From NCBI RefSeq assembly GCF_900187295.1, contig NZ_LT906473.1:2046001-2110000 (forward strand): a stretch of 64,000 bases of DNA. The letters run 5' to 3'. Under the pieces are notes generated by a model. It was not told the DNA's origin. It saw only the letters and a program-made list of their open reading frames with translations, and did not search any database. The stretch is from Corynebacterium cystitidis (GTDB taxonomy: Bacteria; Actinomycetota; Actinomycetes; Mycobacteriales; Mycobacteriaceae). Of this stretch, positions 37,841 to 48,078 are shown one piece after another. Positions within the stretch are counted from its first letter, which is position 1. The number at the start of each line of letters is the position of its first letter. Made by a program: the position numbers and the translations under genes.

Positions 37841-39619
37841 CTAGTCCTTCGGCGGATGGTAGGTGTAAGGGATATTGTTCTTGTCCAAAAGGTCAAGAAT
37901 CTTTGGATCAGCGCCGGTTTTTCCATCTTTGTTGGGGAAGAAGTGCCAATGGGCGCTCTTAATGGTGCCTTCCTTAACAGCGAATGCATCAGTACGAATC
38001 TGACGTGCTAATGCGTCGGTATAGACATGGTATCCCGACTTCGATTCATGAGCTACGCCATCCGCAACTACATCAAAGTACCTCATTGTCGGATTACATA
38101 CTCGTTTACAATTGCCGGTGGGAAAACTAACTTGGGTTTCCACCGTTCGAGAACGTGGCTTTACGATCTGCTCTAAATTATTCTCTGCATCCTTCCACGT
38201 CCCTCGTGGCACGGAAGAACCTTTAACATGTCCTCGCCGTAGCATTGCAAAATGTACTGATATGGCAGAGCCACCAGAAGCCTGCATACGAAGAATTTCT
38301 TTGTCAGAGAACCCCTTGGCTTTAAGTTCCTCCCACTTTTTGCCCAGGACTGTTTTATGAATTTCAACTTGGACCTTCTCCGGAAGACGGCTTTTGGCCA
38401 CTGCAGTGAGAACTTTGTCAGTTTGCCCAGGGAATCGCTTGAGAAACTTCGTCACTTTTGCCACAGCGACAGAGGTGTCGCCCATGTAGGGAACTACCCC
38501 GGTGGCATTCACTGCAGCCTCACCCCAACGCCTGTGGTGCACGTTAGCCAGGAGGTCTCGTAGGTCAAGGATCGCGCTCAAAACCCAGCCAGCAACGGGT
38601 ATTGCACCAACACCCACAGACATCAAGTTGCCCATCAGCCAGGAAACCGAGTCTCCCTCAGACCAGTCGCCGAGGAGAAAGCCCCGAGCAAAGTCACGGG
38701 CGTCATCTTCTCGCGACCTTTTCTCGTCGTAGAACAGTGGGTCTAAATCCTCGGCTTCGGCATTTTGGATCTCGTAAAGATCATCAAAACCGTCTCCGTC
38801 GGTATCAGCGTCTAGCGGGTTAGTGTTGTGGTGCAGCACTTCGCGACTATCCCGGAGTCCATCCCCATCGGTATCTTTTGCAAATGGGTCCGTCCCTGCA
38901 TCTAGTTCGCGCAGGTCATCAAGGCCGTCGCCATCAGAATCAACCTTTGTGGGGTTTGAAATCCACTGGTAAATTAGCGAGCCATCTTCTTGTTCCTCCG
39001 GGGTTCCAGCTTCAAGCCCATCGGAGATTCCGTCACCGTCAGTATCGGCATTCATAGGGTCAGTGGAGTAGGTGCGCCCATCAGCGGCTTCCCACCCTTC
39101 AAGCTCTGTCTTGTCATCAAGACCATCGTCATCTGAATCAGCTTTGACCGGGTTAGTCACACCTTCGTATATGGTGTCGTACTCCTCGCCCTCGACGATG
39201 TTTCCAGCTTCTTCACCGTCACTCAGCCCATCACCGTCAGTATCCGCGAGCAGCGGGTCGGTTCTAAACACTTCTCCGCTTGCTGTTGTCCATCCGGCAA
39301 TTTCCAATTCGTCAGGAATGCCATCACCGTCAGTATCAACCCACTGCTCAGGCAGGGCCTCGCTCGTTGGCACTGGAGCTACGGTAGTAGAAGTTGTTGG
39401 GGCAGGAGTTGGAGTCTCAACTACTTCAAAGACGGGCTCACTGCGATTAGCTACAGCTACAACCGCGCCGATAACCAAGGCGACAACTAAAACTGCTGCG
39501 CTGACCACCACGACCAGCGGAAGCCGGTTCACTGCTGTGAAACTACTGGCGGTTGCTGAGTCTTTATCTTGCGGCTCTTGCGGTGGCGCTTCTTGCGCCG
39601 ACTCTTGTTGATGCTCCAT
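37841..39619 (-). CDS. Membrane-tethered calcium-repeat protein with C-terminal nuclease-like toxin module
   Basis: The ATG at 39619, preceded by AAGGAC, gives 592 residues in modules. (1) A short cytoplasmic Gln/Glu/Pro-rich N-terminus. (2) A membrane helix at about 33-57. (3) A Pro/Thr linker. (4) Seven DxDxDG thrombospondin type-3-like calcium repeats at about 94-282 (DTDGDGIPDELE and similar), resembling those of binary-toxin B components. (5) A hydrophobic Gly-rich stretch at about 330-395 (GVGAIPVAGWVLSAILDLRD, VVPYMGDTS) like pre-toxin domains. (6) A C-terminal module at 510-565 with Asp516, Glu525 and Lys527 in RYFDVV and GVAHESKSG, a D-(E)xK pattern seen in polymorphic-toxin nucleases. 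No immunity gene follows within the 61-base gap. The function is inferred from architecture only. Confidence 0.75.
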   Translation of the reverse strand: MEHQQESAQEAPPQEPQDKDSATASSFTAVNRLPLVVVVSAAVLVVALVIGAVVAVANRSEPVFEVVETPTPAPTTSTTVAPVPTSEALPEQWVDTDGDGIPDELEIAGWTTASGEVFRTDPLLADTDGDGLSDGEEAGNIVEGEEYDTIYEGVTNPVKADSDDDGLDDKTELEGWEAADGRTYSTDPMNADTDGDGISDGLEAGTPEEQEDGSLIYQWISNPTKVDSDGDGLDDLRELDAGTDPFAKDTDGDGLRDSREVLHHNTNPLDADTDGDGFDDLYEIQNAEAEDLDPLFYDEKRSREDDARDFARGFLLGDWSEGDSVSWLMGNLMSVGVGAIPVAGWVLSAILDLRDLLANVHHRRWGEAAVNATGVVPYMGDTSVAVAKVTKFLKRFPGQTDKVLTAVAKSRLPEKVQVEIHKTVLGKKWEELKAKGFSDKEILRMQASGGSAISVHFAMLRRGHVKGSSVPRGTWKDAENNLEQIVKPRSRTVETQVSFPTGNCKRVCNPTMRYFDVVADGVAHESKSGYHVYTDALARQIRTDAFAVKEGTIKSAHWHFFPNKDGKTGADPKILDLLDKNNIPYTYHPPKD

Positions 39620-39770
39620 GGCACAGTCCTTCGCTCCAGGGGAAAAACGATGGGGCAAAACGATGGGGAGATACTTCCGACGTGAACTGGCAAAGTACCG
39701 AAAATGCATGCTACTTCAACCTTTTCCAGCCGCCCAGACCACCGCTCTCAATCTCTGCAAGAATGGTTAT

Positions 39771-41441
39771 GTGACTTCACCGACATATTCCGCTGTTGAG
39801 GCCCTCCGCGACACAATGGCCGCAACGACGTTGCCTACCTCGCCTGAGGCTGAAGCAGAGGCACGTGCCATCGTGGCCCAGCTCGACGACTACATCCTGC
39901 CCCGGCTCGCCAATATTGATGCCCCACTGCTGGCCGTTGTTGGTGGCTCCACCGGTTCAGGCAAGTCCACGTTGGTCAACGCGATCGTCGGCAAGCAAGT
40001 AACTACCGCAGGCGTGATTCGCCCCACCACACGCCAGCCTGTGCTTGTGGCTAACCCGGCGGACCAGGAGTGGTTCAATTCCCCACATGTGCTGCCCGGC
40101 CTGGCCCGCGAACAGGGTGCTCCGGCAGCTAACGCCGAGGCCACATCGTTACGCGTGACGACGACAGACTCGCTCGACCAGGGCCTAGCGCTTCTCGACG
40201 CTCCCGATTTCGACTCCATTGATGACAAAAACCGCGCGCTAGCCTCCCAACTGTTGGCAGCGGCCGACCTGTGGGTGTTTGTGACTACTCCTGCACGTTA
40301 CGCCGACCAGCTGGTGTGGAACTTCCTCAACGATGCGGCAGGCCGCAATATCGAAGTCATCGTGATCTTGAACCGCGTCGACGAAGATTCCATGGCAACA
40401 GTGCCCGATGACCTACGCCGGATGATGGAGCAGGCTGGTCTAGGTGATGCCACCATGTTCGTGGTGCCCTACACCATCGACTTCGATATTTTTCTGCCGG
40501 ACCAGCCCATCGCCCCGATTCGTGACCACCTGCGCCACCTCGCTGGCGATGCGTCAGCCCGGCGCGCGATGGCGGCTAAGACGGTTGAGGGAGCGCTACG
40601 CACACTGTTGGGGCGTGTCGACGCGGTGGTAGAACAGAAGGCAGACAATGAGGAATTTGCCCGGCACTTGAGCCAAGCGATTGAAGCGCACTACCAGCGC
40701 GCTACCAAGCACGTGATCGACGCCACCAGTGATGGCAAACTGCTGCGCACCGAGGTGCTGCAGCGCTGGCAGGACTTTGTGGGTACATCGGATGCGTTTC
40801 GTACCATTGAGCGTTGGTATTCCATGGCCGTAGACCGGATTGGCAGCTTCTTTAGCGGCCAGCCTGCGCCCGTGCAGGAGGTTGAGACAGAGATCGAGTC
40901 CGGTTTGCACGCCGTGATCGTTGACGCAGGCGATACAGCAGCCACGCGTACGTGGTCGCACGTGGGTCAGGTGGCACCGCAGCTGCGCGCTGAGGCAGAC
41001 CCGAAGTTGTCGTCGTCAAGCGATGATCTTTCCGACAAGGCAGCGCAACTGGTGCGCGACTGGCAAACCGCCCTGATGGAGTATATTCAAGACACTGCTG
41101 GTGAGAAGCGGATGCGGGCGCGGGTGCTTTCGCTGGGCCTGAACGTGGTCACCGTGGCGCTGATGCTGGTGGTTTTTGCCTCAACGGCTGGCCTGACTGG
41201 CGGCGAGATCGCGATTGCGGGTGGCTCTGCGGTCGTCGGCCAGAAACTGCTGGAAACCATCTTCGGGGAGGAGACGGTGCGCCGGATGGCGAAGTGGGCG
41301 CGCGATGACCTTGACCAGCGTTTGGCCGAGCTTTACGACGTTGAACAGGCCCGCTACAACGAGGTTCTCGCGCCGTTGGTTACGGGTGCCTCGTCTGATG
41401 AGCTGCGCCAGGCCGCTGCGGAGGTGTGCTTCGATGTTTAG
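39771..41441 (+). CDS. Dynamin-like / 50S-GTPase-type protein A
   Basis: The GTG at 39771 gives 556 residues; the longer open frame overlaps the divergent toxin-like gene and is not believable. G1 is GGSTGSGKST (58-67), G3 DAPDFDSID and G4 NRVD. Two hydrophobic segments near 460-500 could insert in membrane, and charged coiled-coil regions flank them. Paired large GTPases of this kind occur in actinobacteria and recall bacterial dynamins acting on membrane; direct evidence is lacking. The stop overlaps the start of partner B (ATGTTTAG), so they are translationally coupled. Confidence 0.8.
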   Translation: MTSPTYSAVEALRDTMAATTLPTSPEAEAEARAIVAQLDDYILPRLANIDAPLLAVVGGSTGSGKSTLVNAIVGKQVTTAGVIRPTTRQPVLVANPADQEWFNSPHVLPGLAREQGAPAANAEATSLRVTTTDSLDQGLALLDAPDFDSIDDKNRALASQLLAAADLWVFVTTPARYADQLVWNFLNDAAGRNIEVIVILNRVDEDSMATVPDDLRRMMEQAGLGDATMFVVPYTIDFDIFLPDQPIAPIRDHLRHLAGDASARRAMAAKTVEGALRTLLGRVDAVVEQKADNEEFARHLSQAIEAHYQRATKHVIDATSDGKLLRTEVLQRWQDFVGTSDAFRTIERWYSMAVDRIGSFFSGQPAPVQEVETEIESGLHAVIVDAGDTAATRTWSHVGQVAPQLRAEADPKLSSSSDDLSDKAAQLVRDWQTALMEYIQDTAGEKRMRARVLSLGLNVVTVALMLVVFASTAGLTGGEIAIAGGSAVVGQKLLETIFGEETVRRMAKWARDDLDQRLAELYDVEQARYNEVLAPLVTGASSDELRQAAAEVCFDV

Positions 41442-43029
41442 GAATAAGGCCACGCTCAATGAGCGTCTTGAGGCATTAGACCGCGCCGTTGAGCTGGGTG
41501 AAGGTTACCTCACGCCCACGGAGATCGAACGGCTGGAATCCGTGGCGCAGGCGGGTGCGCAGCGGCGCGCGTTGAGTGCCGAGCACACCGTGGTCGGTTT
41601 CTTCGGCGCTACCGGCTCGGGCAAAACCTCCCTGTTCAACGCGGTTGTTGGTGAAGACCTTGGCAAGGCCGCCGCTCGTCGCCCAACCACGTCTTCTCCC
41701 CTTGCGGCTGTGTGGGAGCCACGCGGCTCCGAAGAGTTGCTGGACTGGTTGGAGGTGGAGGACCGCCGCACTCGTGAAGGCGAATTCGCCCCAGGTGCAG
41801 GGCCATTGATCCTGCTGGATCTGCCCGACTTTGACTCGGTGGAACCTGTGCACCGCGAGATCACCACACGCCTGGCCGGCCAGGTTGATGTGCTGGTGTG
41901 GGTTTCTGACCCGGAAAAGTACGCCGACAGCGTGATCCACGATCACTTCATTCGCCCCCATGCGGCCCACTCTGCGGTGACGCTGGCTGTACTGAACAAG
42001 GCTGATCTGCTCAAACCGGAGGATCAGAAGACAGTGGCTGATTCTTTCGGCCAGCTTCTGCGCGAAGACGGATTGCAGAAGGTCAAGGTGATCCCCGTCT
42101 CCGCGAAAACCGGAATGGGGATTGATACCGTGCGCAAAGCTATCGCGCGTGTGGCCGCCGCGCATTCCGCTCAGACCAAACGCATTGAGGCTGACCTTAA
42201 CGCGGTGACCGAGCCCTGGGTGGCCTCCGGGACCATAAAAGAGGTACCGAAGTCGGCGAAGAAAGAGATGGATAAGACACTCACCCAGGCCGCCGGCGCC
42301 GAACGCATCGGTGACGCCACCGCCAAGGCGTACCGCAAACGCCTTGGCGAGCGCACCGGCTGGCTGCTCACTTCGTGGATCACCAAATTGCGGCCGGACC
42401 CGCTGCGCCGTATGGGCTTACGCGACGAAGCCGACGAACTCGGTGTGCACCGCACCTCCCTGCCCGAACTCGATGCGTCGAGTAAGGCGGTGGCAAACAG
42501 GGGTGTGCGCGGCTACGCCTCTGCAGTGGCGGACGGCTTGCCGGCCGCGTGGGCGTCGGCCGTCGCCGACACAGCAGAAGACATTATCGATGAGATGCCC
42601 AAACACTTAGACCGCGCGGTTGCAGGCACTCGCCTGCCTGCCCAACCATCAAAAGCGTGGGGTCTGCTCACCGTCGTCCAATGGTTAGCGCTGCTCGCCG
42701 CTCTTGTCGGCGTGCTTTGGTATCTTGCAGTGGCCTTCATCCCTGGTGCGCTTGCTCCCCTTTTGGGTAATGATCTTGTCCCCGACGTTGAAGGCTGGCC
42801 CCTCCCCACCCTCCTAATCCTGGGCGGCTTGCTGCTGGGAATTGTGCTGGGCCTGGTTGCAGCCGTGTTCGGCGGGGTGATCGGCTCCGGCATTAAGCGG
42901 CGCACCAAGCGAGCGCTGCGGGGTAACGTGGCCGACATGTCCGCCGACAAGGTTGTGGCTCCACTAGGAACCGTGCGCGACCATTACGTCCAATTCCAAA
43001 ACGAAATACGTACCGCCGCAGGTGTCTAA
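41434..43029 (+). CDS. Dynamin-like / 50S-GTPase-type protein B
   Basis: This 531-residue GTPase, starting MFRNKATLNERLEALDRAVE, overlaps partner A by 8 bases; GGAGG lies 10 bases upstream. G1 is GATGSGKT (58-65), G3 DLPDFDSV and G4 NKAD. Two hydrophobic helices at about 410-475 are followed by a Lys/Arg-rich segment. The ordered pair and shared G3 DFDS imply a heteromeric membrane-remodelling or envelope-stress machine, although this is inference. Confidence 0.82.
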   Translation: MFRNKATLNERLEALDRAVELGEGYLTPTEIERLESVAQAGAQRRALSAEHTVVGFFGATGSGKTSLFNAVVGEDLGKAAARRPTTSSPLAAVWEPRGSEELLDWLEVEDRRTREGEFAPGAGPLILLDLPDFDSVEPVHREITTRLAGQVDVLVWVSDPEKYADSVIHDHFIRPHAAHSAVTLAVLNKADLLKPEDQKTVADSFGQLLREDGLQKVKVIPVSAKTGMGIDTVRKAIARVAAAHSAQTKRIEADLNAVTEPWVASGTIKEVPKSAKKEMDKTLTQAAGAERIGDATAKAYRKRLGERTGWLLTSWITKLRPDPLRRMGLRDEADELGVHRTSLPELDASSKAVANRGVRGYASAVADGLPAAWASAVADTAEDIIDEMPKHLDRAVAGTRLPAQPSKAWGLLTVVQWLALLAALVGVLWYLAVAFIPGALAPLLGNDLVPDVEGWPLPTLLILGGLLLGIVLGLVAAVFGGVIGSGIKRRTKRALRGNVADMSADKVVAPLGTVRDHYVQFQNEIRTAAGV

Positions 43030-43055
43030 GCCTTCAGGGTGACTAGGCTTTTAGT

Positions 43056-44369
43056 ATGACTACCTTTCCAACGACCGCCACCGACTGGGTCACACAGACC
43101 CGCAGTGGTGGGTTTTCTGCGCGCGCCGGCATAGAGCACACGTTGCGCACCATTCACGCCCGCAACCCCGAGTTCAATGCGTTTGAGCGCACGTTTGACG
43201 ATCACGCGCTCAAGGCCGCTGACCAGATCGACCAGCTTTCCGACGACCAGCGCGGCCCACTCCATGGCCTGCCAGTCGCGGTCAAAGCGGAGCTGCCTAT
43301 TGCCGGGGTTCCCACCACCTACGGCACCGCAGCGGTCACGACACCCGCTGCTCACGACTGCGAGGTGGTTCGCCGTCTTCGGGACGCCGGCGCCATTATC
43401 GTCGGCACCACCACGATGCCCGAGTTCGGCGCACTACCGGTGACTTCGTCGGCAAGCAATGGCGTAACGCGAAACCCACTCAACCCCTCTTATACTCCCG
43501 GCGGATCCTCTGGCGGCTCCGCAGCAGCCGTAGCCAGTGGCATGGTTCCCGTAGCCATCGGCTCCGACGGCGGTGGCTCCATCCGCATCCCCTCCGCCTA
43601 CACCGGCCTGATCGGATTGAAACCCACCCGTGGCCGCGTCAGCTCCACCCCATACCCCAACGCGTGGGGTGAGCTTGGCACCACTGGGCCGTTGACACGC
43701 ACTCCTGAAGACTCCGAACTGATTTATTCCGTGATCAGCCCCAGTTTCGCAGCGCTTGACGACGAACTACCGAAGCACCCGCGGTTCTTGACCTTCGTCG
43801 ACTCGCCCACACCTGTGGTGAGAACTGTCGCAGAAAACCGGCGAGCCGTCACCGCTTTTTCGCAAGGATTACGCAGCATAGGTAGCGTCGCTGAAGCTCA
43901 GCGGCGACTACCTAATCCTATTGTCACCTTCACTCCACATTTCTGGAATGAAATTGCAAAAGAGGCTGCAACCGTCGATCATCCTCGCCGCCTTGAGAAA
44001 CGCACGCGCACTATCACTCGTTTTGGCCACATCGCTCGTCGAATGAAGCTTCTTCGCCCCTTTGATGCTTACTCCGCGCTTATCGACGACCTCTTCACCG
44101 AAGCCGATTTCCTGGTTACTCCCACAACTGCATGCCGCCCGCCGCTGGCCGACCAGTACGTGGATCGTGGAGCGGTAGTCTCCCAACTCATGTCCGCTCC
44201 AGCAGTGGCGTTCACCGCCATGTTCAATATATCCGGCCATCCAGCGGTGTCTGTGCCTGCCGGTGTTAGTACTGATGGGCTGCCTTTGGCTGTGCAGATC
44301 GTCGGCAAGCACGATACCGAACGCCAACTACTCGCATTGGCGCGGGGTGATGCCCCGCAATATCGATAG
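43056..44369 (+). CDS. Amidase-signature family hydrolase
   Basis: This 437-residue enzyme has the Ser-cisSer-Lys triad: Lys77 (GLPVAVKAE), Ser152 ([11 protein letters not shown]) and Ser175 ([12 protein letters not shown]). Members hydrolyse amides, nitrile-derived amides or tRNA-linked Glu. This one is not a GatA by context, because gatB and gatC are absent. It starts 26 bases after GTPase B, perhaps in the same transcript. The substrate is unknown. Confidence 0.87.
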   Translation: MTTFPTTATDWVTQTRSGGFSARAGIEHTLRTIHARNPEFNAFERTFDDHALKAADQIDQLSDDQRGPLHGLPVAVKAELPIAGVPTTYGTAAVTTPAAHDCEVVRRLRDAGAIIVGTTTMPEFGALPVTSSASNGVTRNPLNPSYTPGGSSGGSAAAVASGMVPVAIGSDGGGSIRIPSAYTGLIGLKPTRGRVSSTPYPNAWGELGTTGPLTRTPEDSELIYSVISPSFAALDDELPKHPRFLTFVDSPTPVVRTVAENRRAVTAFSQGLRSIGSVAEAQRRLPNPIVTFTPHFWNEIAKEAATVDHPRRLEKRTRTITRFGHIARRMKLLRPFDAYSALIDDLFTEADFLVTPTTACRPPLADQYVDRGAVVSQLMSAPAVAFTAMFNISGHPAVSVPAGVSTDGLPLAVQIVGKHDTERQLLALARGDAPQYR

Positions 44370-44440
44370 TCATCTCGTGGAGATAGTGTGGTGATGATCG
44401 TGACTGCCTCAATAGTTTCCACGCAATTGGATAATGCACA

Positions 44441-44472
44441 CAGCCCGCCACCACAGAAGTGGTGACGGGCTG
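44441..44472. terminator. Bidirectional hairpin between amidase and rpsQ
   Basis: Arms cagcccgccaccac (44441-44454) and gtggtgacgggctg (44459-44472) form a 14-bp stem with one mismatch and a 4-base loop. It separates the convergent amidase and rpsQ genes. Confidence 0.8.
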
Positions 44473-44508
44473 AGTTGTCGAGAGTGCTCGTCGAAAAGCG
44501 AATGCTTT

Positions 44509-44832
44509 TTAGCGTGCCTTTTCGACGATCTCTATCAAGGTGTGGTGCTTGTCTTTCGACAGCGGGCGGCATTCCTGGATGCGCACCAGGTCGCCTACAC
44601 CAGCGGTGTTATTCTCATCGTGCGCCTTGTACTTCTTGGAACGGCGCATGATTTTGCCGTAGAGCGCGTGCTGCTTACGGTCTTCGATCTGCACAACGAT
44701 GGTCTTGTCCATCTTGTCTGATACGACGTAGCCACGGCGAATCTTACGATTGCTGACAGGCTTGGCACCTGCAGTTTCCTGGACGGTGTTGTCGTTCTGG
44801 TCGGTAGTTTCAGTCACGTTTGCCTCACTCAT
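44509..44832 (-). CDS. rpsQ: 30S ribosomal protein S17
   Basis: S17 is an early 16S rRNA-binding OB-fold protein. The 107-residue copy carries an N-terminal extension of about 27 residues ([20 protein letters not shown]) before the core [19 protein letters not shown]. It is the last gene of the S10-type block. rplN, which normally follows, is 9 kb away. Confidence 0.98.
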   Translation of the reverse strand: MSEANVTETTDQNDNTVQETAGAKPVSNRKIRRGYVVSDKMDKTIVVQIEDRKQHALYGKIMRRSKKYKAHDENNTAGVGDLVRIQECRPLSKDKHHTLIEIVEKAR

Positions 44833-44834
44833 GA

Positions 44835-45065
44835 TTAAGCCTCAGCTCCCGGGACGACGGACAGGCCGAGCTCACGCTCGCGAAGCACGGTGTAAATACG
44901 TGCGATGTCGCGCTTGACCGTGGAGATACGGCGATTATTGGTCAGCTGGCCAGTAGCGTGCTGGAAGCGCAGATTGAACAGCTCTTCCTTAGCTTCTGCC
45001 AGGCGCTCATTGAGCTCATCGTTGCTGAGCTCGCGGAATTCGTGTGCGGGGGTTCCTGCAGCCAT
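44835..45065 (-). CDS. rpmC: 50S ribosomal protein L29
   Basis: L29 is a two-helix protein at the polypeptide exit. The 76-residue copy ([20 protein letters not shown]) starts within the rplP stop codon (TAATG) and ends 2 bases before rpsQ. Confidence 0.98.
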   Translation of the reverse strand: MAAGTPAHEFRELSNDELNERLAEAKEELFNLRFQHATGQLTNNRRISTVKRDIARIYTVLRERELGLSVVPGAEA

Positions 45066-45481
45066 TAGTACTGGTCCTCCTTCGAAATGATGCGGACCTT
45101 CATCGGCAGCTTCTGGGCTGCACGACGCAGGGCTTCCTGTGCAACGGAGTCATCTGGGTAGGACATCTCGAACAAGATGCGACCAGGCTTGACGTTGGCG
45201 ATCCACTTCTCAACAGGGCCCTTACCAGAACCCATACGAACGCCGAGCGGCTTCTGGGTCAGTGGACGGTCCGGGAAGATCGTGATCCAGACCTTGCCAC
45301 CACGCTTGACGTGGCGGTTGATGGCAATACGGCCTGCTTCAATCTGACGGTTGGTGACGTATGCGGGCTCCAAAGCCTGGATTGCGTATTCACCGAATTG
45401 AATCTTGTTACCGCCTTTGGACATGCCCGAACGGGTCGGGCGATGCTGGCGACGGTACTTCACGCGCTTGGGGATAAGCAT
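45065..45481 (-). CDS. rplP: 50S ribosomal protein L16
   Basis: L16 shapes the tRNA-binding sites and peptidyl-transferase region. The 138-residue sequence has [20 protein letters not shown] and [20 protein letters not shown]. It lies 5 bases after rpsC. Confidence 0.98.
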   Translation of the reverse strand: MLIPKRVKYRRQHRPTRSGMSKGGNKIQFGEYAIQALEPAYVTNRQIEAGRIAINRHVKRGGKVWITIFPDRPLTQKPLGVRMGSGKGPVEKWIANVKPGRILFEMSYPDDSVAQEALRRAAQKLPMKVRIISKEDQY

Positions 45482-45486
45482 AAGGT

Positions 45487-46230
45487 TTATGCCTCCTTCT
45501 TCTGCTCAGCGCGCTGACGGCGCTGGCCACCGCGACGTGGGCGACGATCGCCACGGCCACGACGCTCATTATTCGGAGCGTTGAGCTCAGACTCGCGGAC
45601 GCCACCGACAACGTCGCCCTTGTAGATCCACACCTTCACGCCGATGCGGCCGAAGGTGGTGTGAGCCTCCGCGAAACCGTAGTCGATCTCTGCACGCAGG
45701 GTGTGCAGAGGGACACGACCCTCGTGGTAACGCTCAACGCGGGACATTTCTGCGCCACCGAGACGGCCGGAGCAGAGCACCTTGATGCCCTTGACCTGTG
45801 GCTGACGCATAGCGGACTGGATCGACTTACGCATTGCACGACGGAATGCGACACGGTTGACCAGCTGCTCAGCGATCGACTGCGCAACGAGGTTAGCGTT
45901 GGCGTCGACGTTTTTGACCTCGAGGATGTTCAGCGCAACCATCTTGCCGGTGAGCTTTTCCAGCTCGCGGCGGATGCGGTCTGCCTCTGCACCACGGCGG
46001 CCAATCACGATGCCCGGGCGGGCGGTGTGGATGTCGACGCGGACGCGGTCACGAGTGCGTTCGATAACAACATCGGCGATGCCTGCGCGCTCCAAACCAG
46101 TGGAGAGGAACTCGCGGATCTTGATGTCTTCAGCGACGTACTCGGAGTAGTTCTTATCGGCGTACCAGTGGGACTTCCAGTCTGCGGTAATTCCCAACCG
46201 TAGGCCGTGTGGGTGAATTTTCTGACCCAT
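45487..46230 (-). CDS. rpsC: 30S ribosomal protein S3
   Basis: S3 guides mRNA at the entry tunnel. The 247-residue protein has the KH domain ([19 protein letters not shown]) and a C-terminal Arg/Gly/Gln-rich extension of about 30 residues. It starts in the rplV stop codon (one-base overlap). Confidence 0.98.
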   Translation of the reverse strand: MGQKIHPHGLRLGITADWKSHWYADKNYSEYVAEDIKIREFLSTGLERAGIADVVIERTRDRVRVDIHTARPGIVIGRRGAEADRIRRELEKLTGKMVALNILEVKNVDANANLVAQSIAEQLVNRVAFRRAMRKSIQSAMRQPQVKGIKVLCSGRLGGAEMSRVERYHEGRVPLHTLRAEIDYGFAEAHTTFGRIGVKVWIYKGDVVGGVRESELNAPNNERRGRGDRRPRRGGQRRQRAEQKKEA

Positions 46231-46601
46231 TACTTAGCCCCTTCCTTGGCTGCGTCTTCCGACGCGACAATAACGGTGATGTGGGAGGTGCGCTTACGGA
46301 TCTGGAAAGCGCGGCCCTGTGCGCGTGGCTGGTAGCGGCGCATGGTTGGGCCTTCGGTCGCGTAGCACTCGGATATAACAAGGGTCTTAGGGTCCAGGCC
46401 GAAGTTGTTCTCGGCGTTGGCAGCTGCTGAAGCAACAACCTTGGCGACAGGCTTCGCTGCGGCCTGTGGTGCGTACTTCAGGATTGCCAGGGCCTCGGAC
46501 ACGGACTTGCCGCGCACGAGATCCAAGACTCGGTTGGCCTTCATCTGGGAGCTGCGGACGTACTTGGCCGTCGCGCGTGCGGAGGTGATTGTGTCACTCA
46601 T
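46230..46601 (-). CDS. rplV: 50S ribosomal protein L22
   Basis: L22 lines the exit tunnel, and its beta-hairpin is a macrolide-resistance site. The 123-residue copy shows a normal hairpin ([20 protein letters not shown]). It lies 3 bases after rpsS. Confidence 0.98.
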   Translation of the reverse strand: MSDTITSARATAKYVRSSQMKANRVLDLVRGKSVSEALAILKYAPQAAAKPVAKVVASAAANAENNFGLDPKTLVISECYATEGPTMRRYQPRAQGRAFQIRKRTSHITVIVASEDAAKEGAK

Positions 46602-46604
46602 CGC

Positions 46605-46880
46605 TTATCGACGTCCCTTCTGGTCCTTGACGTGACCCTTAAAGGTCTTGGTTGGTGCAAACTCGCCGAGCTTGTGGCCGACCATGGACTCATCGACGAA
46701 CACTGGCACGTGCTTGCGGCCGTCGTGGACGGCGAAGGTGTGGCCGATGAAGTCAGGGAGAATGGTGGAACGGCGAGACCAGGTCTTGATGACCTGCTTG
46801 GTGCCCTTCTCGTTCTGAGCATCTACCTTATTGAGGAGGTGCTCATCGACGAACGGGCCTTTCTTTAGGCTGCGTGGCAT
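46605..46880 (-). CDS. rpsS: 30S ribosomal protein S19
   Basis: S19 is a head protein near S13. The 91-residue sequence begins [20 protein letters not shown] and has [20 protein letters not shown]. Sixteen bases separate it from rplB. Confidence 0.98.
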   Translation of the reverse strand: MPRSLKKGPFVDEHLLNKVDAQNEKGTKQVIKTWSRRSTILPDFIGHTFAVHDGRKHVPVFVDESMVGHKLGEFAPTKTFKGHVKDQKGRR

Positions 46881-46896
46881 GTCTGTTTACCTCCTC

Positions 46897-47733
46897 TTAG
46901 CGTTTCTTGTTCGAACGACGACGACGAACAATCATGTTGTTGGAATAACGGTTTGGCTTGCGGGTACGAACTTCCTTCTGGCCCCACGGGGAGACCGGGT
47001 GACGGCCACCAGAAGTCTTACCCTCACCACCACCGTGTGGGTGGTCCACTGGGTTCATAACGACACCGCGGACCGCTGGGCGCCAGCCCTTCCAGCGCAT
47101 ACGACCAGCCTTGCCCCAGCGGATGTTGATCTGGTCAGCGTTGCCAACCTCACCGATGGTGGCGCGGCAACGGATGTCCACGCGACGGATTTCTGAGGAT
47201 GGCATACGCAAAACAGCGTAAGTGCCTTCCTTGCCCAGCAGCTGGATGGAAGTACCAGCAGAACGTGCGAGTTTCGCACCTGCGCCTGGTTTTAGCTCTA
47301 CTGCGTGGATGGTGGTACCGGTCGGGATATTACGCAGCGGCAGGTTATTGCCCACCTTGATGTCTGCGTTTGGACCGGACTCGAGGATCATGCCCTGCTT
47401 TAGGCCCTTGGGGGCGATGATATAACGCTTCTCGCCATCAAAGTAGTGCAGCAGTGCGATGTTTGCGGTGCGGTTTGGGTCGTACTCGATGTGAGCGACC
47501 TTTGCCTCTACGCCGTCCTTGTCATTGCGACGGAAGTCGATGATGCGGTAACGACGCTTGTGTCCGCCGCCGCGGTGACGGGTAGTGATGTGGCCCTTTT
47601 TGTTGCGGCCAGCCTTCTTCGGGAGCGGAGCCAGCAGGGTGCGTTCCGGAGTGGAGCGAGTGATTTCGCTGAACTCAGAAACGGAGCTGGCGCGGCGACC
47701 CGGGGTTGTCGGCTTGTACTTACGAATAGCCAT
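46897..47733 (-). CDS. rplB: 50S ribosomal protein L2
   Basis: L2 is essential for subunit association and peptidyl transfer. The 278-residue protein has [20 protein letters not shown] and the conserved C-terminal histidine region [19 protein letters not shown]. It is 42 bases downstream of rplW. Confidence 0.98.
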   Translation of the reverse strand: MAIRKYKPTTPGRRASSVSEFSEITRSTPERTLLAPLPKKAGRNKKGHITTRHRGGGHKRRYRIIDFRRNDKDGVEAKVAHIEYDPNRTANIALLHYFDGEKRYIIAPKGLKQGMILESGPNADIKVGNNLPLRNIPTGTTIHAVELKPGAGAKLARSAGTSIQLLGKEGTYAVLRMPSSEIRRVDIRCRATIGEVGNADQINIRWGKAGRMRWKGWRPAVRGVVMNPVDHPHGGGEGKTSGGRHPVSPWGQKEVRTRKPNRYSNNMIVRRRRSNKKR

Positions 47734-47775
47734 AATGTGTCCTTTACTTCGAAGTCTTCGTCTGTCGTGTCACAG

Positions 47776-48078
47776 CTAAACTGTGCCGCCGAAGATATCG
47801 ATGGAGTCGCTGCCATCGCGGAGGGTGACATAAGCGCGCTTGGTGTCTTTCCGCTTACCAAATCCGGTGCGGGAGCGCTTACGCTTGCCCTCACGGTTGA
47901 CGGTATTTACGGATGCCACCGAGACGCCGAAGATGTCCTCCACGGCAATCTTGATCTGGGTTTTGTTTGCAGAACGGTCCACCAGGAAGGTGTAGGTGTC
48001 CTGCTCCATCAGTGCGTAGGTCTTTTCAGACAGCACCGGCGCGATAATGATGTCGCGCGAGTTAACAGTCTTAGCCAT
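47776..48078 (-). CDS. rplW: 50S ribosomal protein L23
   Basis: L23 is the docking site for SRP and trigger factor at the exit tunnel. The 100-residue sequence starts [20 protein letters not shown]. Its start overlaps the rplD stop by one base. Confidence 0.98.
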   Translation of the reverse strand: MAKTVNSRDIIIAPVLSEKTYALMEQDTYTFLVDRSANKTQIKIAVEDIFGVSVASVNTVNREGKRKRSRTGFGKRKDTKRAYVTLRDGSDSIDIFGGTV

